Source: Laetiporus sulphureus 93-53 (taxonomy: Eukaryota > Basidiomycota > Agaricomycetes > Polyporales > Laetiporaceae). From it: a DNA stretch of 64,000 nucleotides. Positions 57,448 to 64,000 of the stretch are shown here, piece after piece (the stretch's first letter is position 1; each line of letters opens with the position of its first letter). A model generated the notes under the pieces. The model worked only from the letters and a program-made list of their open reading frames with translations, was not told where the DNA came from and did not search any database. The DNA is taken from the NCBI RefSeq assembly GCF_001632365.1, contig NW_024468537.1, forward strand, positions 91,964 through 155,963, in the 5' to 3' direction. Position numbers and translations under genes: made by a program.

Positions 57448-57693
57448 TACAGGACTGATAAATGATGATACTCAGAGCTGAAGGACCATGTTCAGAAGGA
57501 TGCGAGAAAATGACATGAGTTGCAGAACAAGAACAGATGTACATTATTTTTAAATGTTCAAAAATAACATATGTCTGTTTTGTTTTGCAGTTTGTGTCAT
57601 CTGTTTTTGTTCTGCAACTTATATGTCATTTTTCTCGCATCCTTCTGAACATGGTCCTTCAGCTCTGAGTATCATCATTTATCAGTTCCTGTA
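57448..57693. repeat. Long inverted repeat (foldback), arms of about 90 bp
   Basis: The left arm (57448-57539: ACTGATAAATGATGATACTC, AGCTGAAGGACCATGTTCAG, AAGGATGCGAGAAAATGACA) is the reverse complement of the right arm (57598-57693) with a few single-base bulges. The loop of about 58 bp is AT-rich. Weaker complementarity extends outwards. It lies about 90 bp before the gypsy LTR. It could be a foldback MITE or a transcribed hairpin. Confidence 0.85.
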
Positions 57694-57783
57694 TAAGATA
57701 TGTTATTGGACAATTCATTATCATGACATCTATTCAAATTGTGAACACTTACATTCCAATCACCTTTTTTAAAATGCTGACAA

Positions 57784-58729
57784 TGTTATGAAGCGTTCTC
57801 TCAAGAACCTTCCTAACCACGTGCCCTTACAGCACGTGCTAGCTTCCCTGTTGAATGTTATAGTAGGGTCCAACCCTAGGAGTGTGTAGCAGTGAGGTTT
57901 GGTCACTCTGCTCTTTGCTAGGTCACTGAGAGGCTACTGCACATTCACCTGCAGGTTACTAGGTTCGCCCTCTGATCTCTAGACAAGTGCACGAGCTTGA
58001 ATACCCCTTGAGAGCAAGTGCAGATCCCTTCTGATCGGTTAAGATTAGAAGTATCGAGAAAGCTTCTTGTCAAGAAGGGTTCTGTCACAGATTTTCACGT
58101 TTTCACCTCTGCACATGACCAAGACATCATTTGACATCAGCGCTAGGCTGTTCAGAAAAGAACGAACTGGTACACGAAGTACTAACAGTCCTAGACGCCC
58201 CGAAGGTCCAGGTCTAGTTACGTGACATATCACATGATATCCATGTGACAAGGAGCGCTGGTATTAGGTAAGCCTAACTTATACAGTAATATCATCTCAC
58301 CTAGAAGCAACGGTCGGACTCCGGAAGAATCCAACGAAGGGGATATGCGCCACCGGAGGTATGTCCTTAAGGGGATACTAGTTCACATGCACGAGGTAGA
58401 TAGATACCACGCCACCGGAGATGTAGCCATCACAGGCAATACCATTCCCATGGTCTTACTAAGTAGTTCGGAGGTTCGGCATGCATGACACACGTAGTCT
58501 GACAGGTAGTGGTAACCAATCAGACAATGTCCATTAGCTAGTGGTTCTGGGGTATCAGGGTACCAAGGGTCCCTCTGCTCATGTATATAAGCCAGAGCTC
58601 TGAGACGCATAAGTCCCCCAGACTTATTCTCATCTCTGCTACGCCTATCCATACAGTGTCACCAAGGCTCACTTGAAAAGGCCTTGCTCTACCTTGATAA
58701 TCTTTGTGTCCATCCTTACCTCGACAACA
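57784..58729 (+). repeat. 5' LTR of the gypsy element (proposed borders)
   Basis: The proposed LTR starts TGTTATGAAGCG and ends CTCGACAACA, the inverted TGTT/AACA termini typical of LTRs. A promoter TATA box is present inside. The 3' LTR is not in the window, so the borders cannot be checked by pairing. No standard tRNA primer site was recognised directly after it. Confidence 0.6.
58583..58590 (+). promoter_or_regulatory. TATA box in the gypsy LTR
   Basis: GTATATAA followed by GCCAGAGCTC, about 140 bp before the proposed LTR end, fits a U3/R junction. Confidence 0.5.
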
Positions 58730-59544
58730 GTCAGTAAGTGTCTGATCATTAGGTCATAGGCTTAGTCGGCGCTCTGCGTCCTAAGTTTGTGATAGAAGAA
58801 TAAGTCTGCTTATCTTACCTGCCTCGAGTGCCGGCCCAGCATACTCGCCACAGTGTTGCGTCTTCGCACGTCCACCCGCATGTTAGCGGTGTCATATCTT
58901 CACCTGACGTTCCGTCAGTCACTGACTCTACCAGCGTAAGCCGCACCAAGGCATTGCGCAGCATCGACGGTGTCATCCGTCGTCTTCGAGCAAGAACTCC
59001 AGAAGAGTTCTACGAGCAGCGGCCCATAAGACCCCTGCCAAGGCCAGGACACATCTCTATGGGAGGTCGGCCCCCTCGCGGCACTAGTTCAGTTTCTATT
59101 ATCCAGACTCCCTCGGTCAGGTGACTGAGACTACCTGCAGGACCATCTGGTCCAGATCTCAATCAAGGGACATAGGTCGAGACCGCTACAGGGTCTCATT
59201 TCATCTATCCTCTTGCCGTTTCCATCATCTCGACTCAGCGCGTCGAAGGTACCCTTCGACAGATTTGTATTCTACTCACAAAACGATACCGTCGTCAGCT
59301 TGATGACCACGACATCTTCGACCTCAAGCATCTCATACTCAAGCTCGAATCCATCCGCACTGACATCGCGGAATTCAAGCTTTCCTTCATTCACCAACAC
59401 GTGGTTCGCGACTTCTGCAACTACGTTCAGGAAAGGAAGCATCAGGGCGGAGAGGCTCGCTGGATAATCAGAGATATTATCCAGAAGTATCGTCTAGGAA
59501 TACAGGTCACAGGTCGACCTTTGCTGTAGATACGAATATTCATT

Positions 59545-61789
59545 TTGTATATGTCTTCATCCGGCGACTCGAACAATCTTGATAACTTTGAGCAGTTAAA
59601 TCCAATCGGTCACACCTTCGATTATCTTTGGGATTCAATTCCACGTGCTCTTCGAGACAGAGCAGGCGAAGCGTTTGCTACATATGAGGACACGTTCGAC
59701 ATCGATTACCATGACGTATATCATATCTACGCCCTCCAAATCTATCCAGAATTTGATTGGAGGAACGTCGCAGTTCATATCTGCTATATTCCTATTGGAT
59801 CCGAAGATCGTCTCACCGAAGCTTACAATAGCTTCGTCGATTGGCTCGAAGAAGTCGAGCGTATTTGCGAAATTCATCATAATCATCAGTGGCCCGCAGT
59901 CAGGGACAAAACCAGGTTTTTGTGGCAACCCTTCGTCAAGGTCATCCATCGAGACCTTTGTTTGCTGCGAAACCAACGCTCAGGACGAGTAATTGCCTGA
60001 CAGGCCACGATCGCCAATAGCCATATCGTCGAGTTCGAAGAACATCTTCGAGAAATAGAGGAAGAATTGTAAGATGACGACTTCCACTCCAAATGATTCC
60101 AGCTTCTCTCGTGCTCCATCTCCGGAGCTTCCCGCACATCTTAATATTGTTTTGCAACTCCCGAATCCTATCATTCGTCAAGCCCTTGCCAACACGGTGC
60201 CCCCAAATGTGAACATACCCAAAAATGTGAAGAATTGGGTAGTCGATCTCGTCACAAATGTGGTGGAAGAAATGCGTCAACAAATGGTGGCGCATTACGA
60301 AAATCTTATCTAGCGCCAAGCGCATACAATGGAACATAACACCACGGAGTTTCACAATCGGACGATCTTCTTAGACCAACATCGTCAACAATCTGAGTCT
60401 CGAATCGCAGACTTGGAGAAAACCTCATCAGCTTTACTCGAGAAAAACAAGACCACTAACGAAGCATTTGTGGCAGTTGACGATGAAATCAAGGATCTCC
60501 AAACGAGAGAAGAAGACCTAAAGAAATCACATGATCGACTTCGCACATGGGCATCTACGCAAGGATGGAAAGCAGGGCAAGGCGGTAACAATGTCGACGA
60601 CATGCACGACGACGATGAGCCGTCGTTTGGTCGCAAGGGTAAAGGCGTAAAAATTGACCAACCAGAAAAATATGGTGGCAATAAGGACAGAGTCAATCTC
60701 GATGATTGGCTCGAACAAGTAATGCTCTGATTGAAATATACCGGACATACCAAAGACGAGTCCAAAATTATGTCTACCCTCTTGCTCCTGAAAGGAGGAG
60801 CACACGAATACATGCGGCATTGGATTACCGAAATAAATGAAAATAATAAGGCACCAGGAACTTGGGCGGAGTTCGTCGCTGAACTTCGCACGGCATATGA
60901 ATCATTGGACAAGGATGATAAGAAGTGAACGGAGTTAGAAGCCTTCATCAAGAAGGATCATCGAGACTTCTGAAAGTTCGCGGAAGACTTCCATCCAAAG
61001 GCAACCGGTACAGGCTTCTCAGATCAAGACTTGATCGAAAAAATCAAGAAACATATTTCGGAGAAAACGTGGCTGCTCATGCTGGCAGACACGACCAAGG
61101 ACAACTGGCCCAAGAAATGGACCGAGTTCCTTACATTCGCACTCCAGATATTCACATCACTACAACGAGAAGGCCACCATGCCAAGGCCGAAACCAAGGA
61201 CCCGAATGCTATGGAGGTTGATGCAGTCGAGAAGAAGGGAAAGAGTAAATTGGGCAAAGCGCGAAGCGTGCAAGACGACAAGTTGGTCTGCGCCAACTGC
61301 AAGAAGAATAAGCTGACATTCTTCAAATCGTCGAAACGCTTCGGCAAGTATTGCACCGACTGTTTTAAATTGGACCATGTCAAGAGGCAGATTGAGAAGG
61401 AGAAGGAGACAGCCGTGAAGAAGAAGGACGGGAAGAAAAAGGATGATGCCAGGAACAAATCCAAGTCGTCCAAGACGCGACAGGTAGTATCTGATTCCGC
61501 TTCATCAGATGCAGAGAGCGAAAGCTCTGATACCGAAGAAGAAAAGAAGCTGAAGAAGAAGAGCTCTTCCTCTAAGACTAAGAGGAAGGGTAAGGAGACA
61601 GCTGCGCATATCAGCGACCGCAGCATCCACTCGGAGAGCGAGCCTGATGCATCCGAGTCGGACGAAGATTTCGCCGCGATCCTCTCAAGGCTCAGGTGCC
61701 TGAGGGGGAATGGATCCAGTTTATCAAGGAAGGCGGGAGAGGGCTCTTCAAGAAAGGATCAGAAGGGTTTTCTCAAAGGGGATCTGTAG
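59545..61789 (+). pseudogene. Gypsy gag region with in-frame stops
   Basis: Pieces in order are an N-terminal open segment 59545-60000, a coiled-coil-like segment (SRIADLEKTSSALLEKNK, 60385 onward) and a retrotransposon capsid-type block (LLLKGGAHEYMRHWITEI; TWAEFVAELRTAYESL). A Cys cluster (CANCKKNK...YCTDCFKLDH, 61290-61380) and a Lys/Ser-rich tail follow. Stops interrupt the frame at 60311 (TAG), 60728, 60926 and 60971 (TGA). Gag forms the particle that packages the RNA. The broken frame indicates an old copy or one needing another element's proteins. Confidence 0.72.
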
Positions 61790-62340
61790 ACAGCTCGTCA
61801 GAGTCCCCAGAACATTATATAAGACCTGTACATTTAGCACCCGAATCAGACACCTCTGTAGATCGTCGCAACGCAGAGGATGATAATGTAACAATAAAGA
61901 ATTCGTCTCCAAATTTATCATATTTACCAGTTACATTATGGGTGTACGGCAAAAAATCGAGCGCTGAAGCTTTAGTCGACTCAGGAGCATATTCCATGTA
62001 CATCAGCAAGCAGTTCGTAAAGAACAATCGAATTGCAACCTCCAAGCTTAATACTATGTACAAGGTGTACAATGCTAACGGATCCCAAAACAAACATGGA
62101 GAAATAACTGACTATGTAAAAGCATACCTCAAAGTCGGAGATCATGGTTCCACCCACCGTCTGCTAGTCACGGACATCGGGAAATTAGACATGATCATTG
62201 GGATGTCATACTTACATCAGCATAATCCAGAAATCAACTGGCAAGCTGGAGAATGGAAATACTCACGATGCCCGAGTACGTGTCACCACCAGAGGCTTCG
62301 TAAAAAAACAACAAGCCATTGCGAGAGAGGAAGCTGAAGA
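61789..62340 (+). pseudogene. Gypsy aspartic protease region
   Basis: The motif EALVDSGAYSMYISKQF contains the retropepsin-like DSGA active-site triad, and LDMIIGMSYLHQHNPEINW is the family's usual C-terminal flank. Downstream (about 62260-62450) the frame is lost by a shift and two TGA codons before the RT frame opens. Confidence 0.7.
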
Positions 62341-62448
62341 AATCTCACAATGAGCACAACAAGTGGCAGATGAGGAGCCAACTGCATTCCAAATGTTTAA
62401 TGGACACAACATTGATGCAGTAAATCCTATCATCTCGTGGGGTTGAAA

Positions 62449-64000
62449 TGGACGACCCTGAAGCTGAACAAATAGCCCGCATGATACTTTCTATAGCAGA
62501 GTGCAGCTATGCTGAACCAGAAGAAGACCTGAAAGAAGCGACACCCCAGTCAAACACTGGCAGCTCAGAAGATCAGGTTATTAATGAAGTAGAATCTTGG
62601 GAAAAACTAGTACCAGATTATCTACATTCATTTGGTGATGTCTTCTCCAAGAAAGCGTCTGAAAGGATGCCAACTCGAAAGCCTTATGATCATGCAATCG
62701 AGTTTGAAGAAGAACATGAATTATCACGACCAAGCAAACTCTATCCTATGAATCTGGAGGAAAGAAATTTCCTAGATTCGTGGATCAACGAAAATCTAGC
62801 AAAAGGCTACATTCAAAAATCGAAATCACCTATTGCTGCCCCAGTATTCTTTGTCAAGAAGAAGGATGGCACACTAAGACTGGTACAAGACTACCGAAAA
62901 CTTAATGCCATAACCAAGAAGAATCGCTTCCCTATTCCACGAATAAGCGAGCTTATCGATCAGCTCAGTAACGCGTCAATATTCACCAAGCTGGATCTCA
63001 GATGGGGATACAACAATGTTCGCATCCACAAGGGTGATGAATGGAAAACAGCTTTTGTGACGCATTGCGGTTTATACGAGGCTACGGTTATGTTTTTCAG
63101 TTTCTGTAACGCATCAGCCACCTTCCAACACATGATGAATGAGATTTTAGATGATCTTATTCGGGAAGGTCATGTGATCATCTACCTCGATGATATTCTA
63201 ATCTTCACTAACGATTTGAAACAACATCGGAAGATTACCAAAAAGGTAATTAAAAGATTACGGGACAACGACCTTTTTGCCAAAACAGAAAAGTGCTTTT
63301 TCGAACAACCCTCGATTGAGTACTTAGGGATGATTATCTCTCAAGGTGAGGTTCGTATGGATCCTCAAAAGGTCGCAGGTGTACTCGACTGGCCTGAACC
63401 CAAGAAGGTTAAGCAAGTACAAGCTTTTCTTGGGTTCGCAAATTTCTATCGTCGATTCATTGAAGGATTTGCCAAAAAGTCTCGACCACTCAATATCCTT
63501 ACACGAAAGGATCAGAAATGGGTATGGAGTGAAGAGCAACAACAATCATTCGATGCTCTCAAGAAAGCTTTTATAACAGCTCCAATTCTGGCATTATCAG
63601 ATGATACTCATCCATTCCGGTTAGAAACAGATTTCAGTGATTTTGCCACTGGCGCATGCCTCGAACAACTCAAAGACGATGGGTTGTGGCATCCAATCGC
63701 ATTCTATTCGAAAAGCCTCAATGAGGCTGAGCGGAACAATGAAATCTATGACAAAGAGATGCTCGCAATTATTCGAGCGTTGGAAGAATACCGACAACAT
63801 CTCGAAGGTCATCCGCTCCCAGTCGAAATATGGTCCAATCACCAGAACTTAACCTATTTCAAATCAGCACAAAAGCTGACGAGGCGGCAAGCTCGATGGT
63901 CGCTATATCTTACACGGTTCAACATCCAACTACATCACAAACCAGGAAAATCAATGCATCACGCAGATCCTCTGTCCAGGAGGCCAGATCATGAAGAGGG
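62449..64000 (+). CDS. Gypsy reverse transcriptase and RNase H (partial)
   Basis: The frame is open from the ATG at 62449 to the window end. RT motifs are FFVKKKDGTLRLVQDYRKLN, FTKLDLRWGYNNVRI, TFQHMMNEIL and the catalytic HVIIYLDDILIF (YLDD). The connection has YLGMIISQGEVRMD and FLGFANFYRRFIEGFAK. RNase H follows with LETDFSDFATGACLEQL, PIAFYSKSLNEAERN and YDKEMLAIIRALEEYRQHL. One usual Ser is Asn in ATVMFFSFCNASATFQ, a position normally MPFGLTNAPATFQ, so the enzyme may be impaired. Integrase would follow outside the window. Confidence 0.85.

Larger units (their letters stand above)
57784..64000 (+). mobile_element. Ty3/gypsy LTR retrotransposon, 3' part outside window
   Basis: The order is LTR, gag, protease, reverse transcriptase, RNase H, which is the Ty3/gypsy order. 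The integrase and the 3' LTR lie beyond the window. Gag carries several in-frame stops, while the RT-RNase H part is open to the window end. Confidence 0.85.

Noticed and set aside
1..64000. CRISPR arrays, operons, ribosome binding sites, riboswitches
   Set aside because: The spliceosomal introns and gene content show a eukaryotic nuclear genome; no regularly spaced short repeats were seen.

Overview
The window looks like nuclear DNA of a filamentous basidiomycete (Agaricomycetes, plausibly a wood-decaying polypore). Genes are split by many 50-65 nt GT-AG introns, coding and non-coding DNA alternate, and the proteins are typical of that group: SRPK-like kinase, F-box/LRR proteins, BTB proteins, a GH3 beta-glucosidase and an expansin-like secreted protein. 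No rRNA, tRNA or CRISPR was seen. All gene models were read by eye.

Layout. 1-10.6 kb: an SRPK-like kinase (-); a decayed copy of a SWI/SNF BAF60-type subunit; a double-BTB pseudogene broken by a PIF/Harbinger-type MITE, two stops and a frameshift; further MITEs; an RluA-type pseudouridine synthase (+); and the first member of a two-gene orphan family. 10.7-21.6 kb: an NTF2-like small protein, an F-box protein, the second orphan-family member, an F-box/WD40/UIM protein with an odd 779-nt intron, and ARPC5 of the Arp2/3 complex.

21.4-40.2 kb is an array of four related F-box/LRR genes built by tandem duplication. Two copies (21812-23573 and 38159-39819) are open. Two (24834-26536 and 35705-37540) are broken by stops or frameshifts. 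The first duplication also carried along exon 1 of ARPC5, now dead, and a solo LTR later inserted beside it. An 8.5-kb rolling-circle transposon of Helentron/Helitron2 type (about 27089-35616, minus strand) sits just upstream of the third F-box copy. Its borders can be read from the uninterrupted paralogous site near 38063. It encodes a Rep-helicase polypeptide whose C-terminus looks like a ubiquitin-specific protease, interrupted by one TGA. This is the most interesting object in the window.

40.2-44.6 kb is gene-poor and holds tandem repeats. 44.6-57 kb carries a secreted GH3 beta-glucosidase with a long Ser/Ala repeat, a SNF2-family remodeler with a PHD-like finger, a short-chain dehydrogenase and an expansin-like protein. 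57.4-64 kb holds a long inverted repeat and then a Ty3/gypsy LTR retrotransposon (LTR, broken gag, protease, RT, RNase H), cut off by the window end. The host genes are unrelated housekeeping and secretory functions; the common thread is duplication and transposon insertion.
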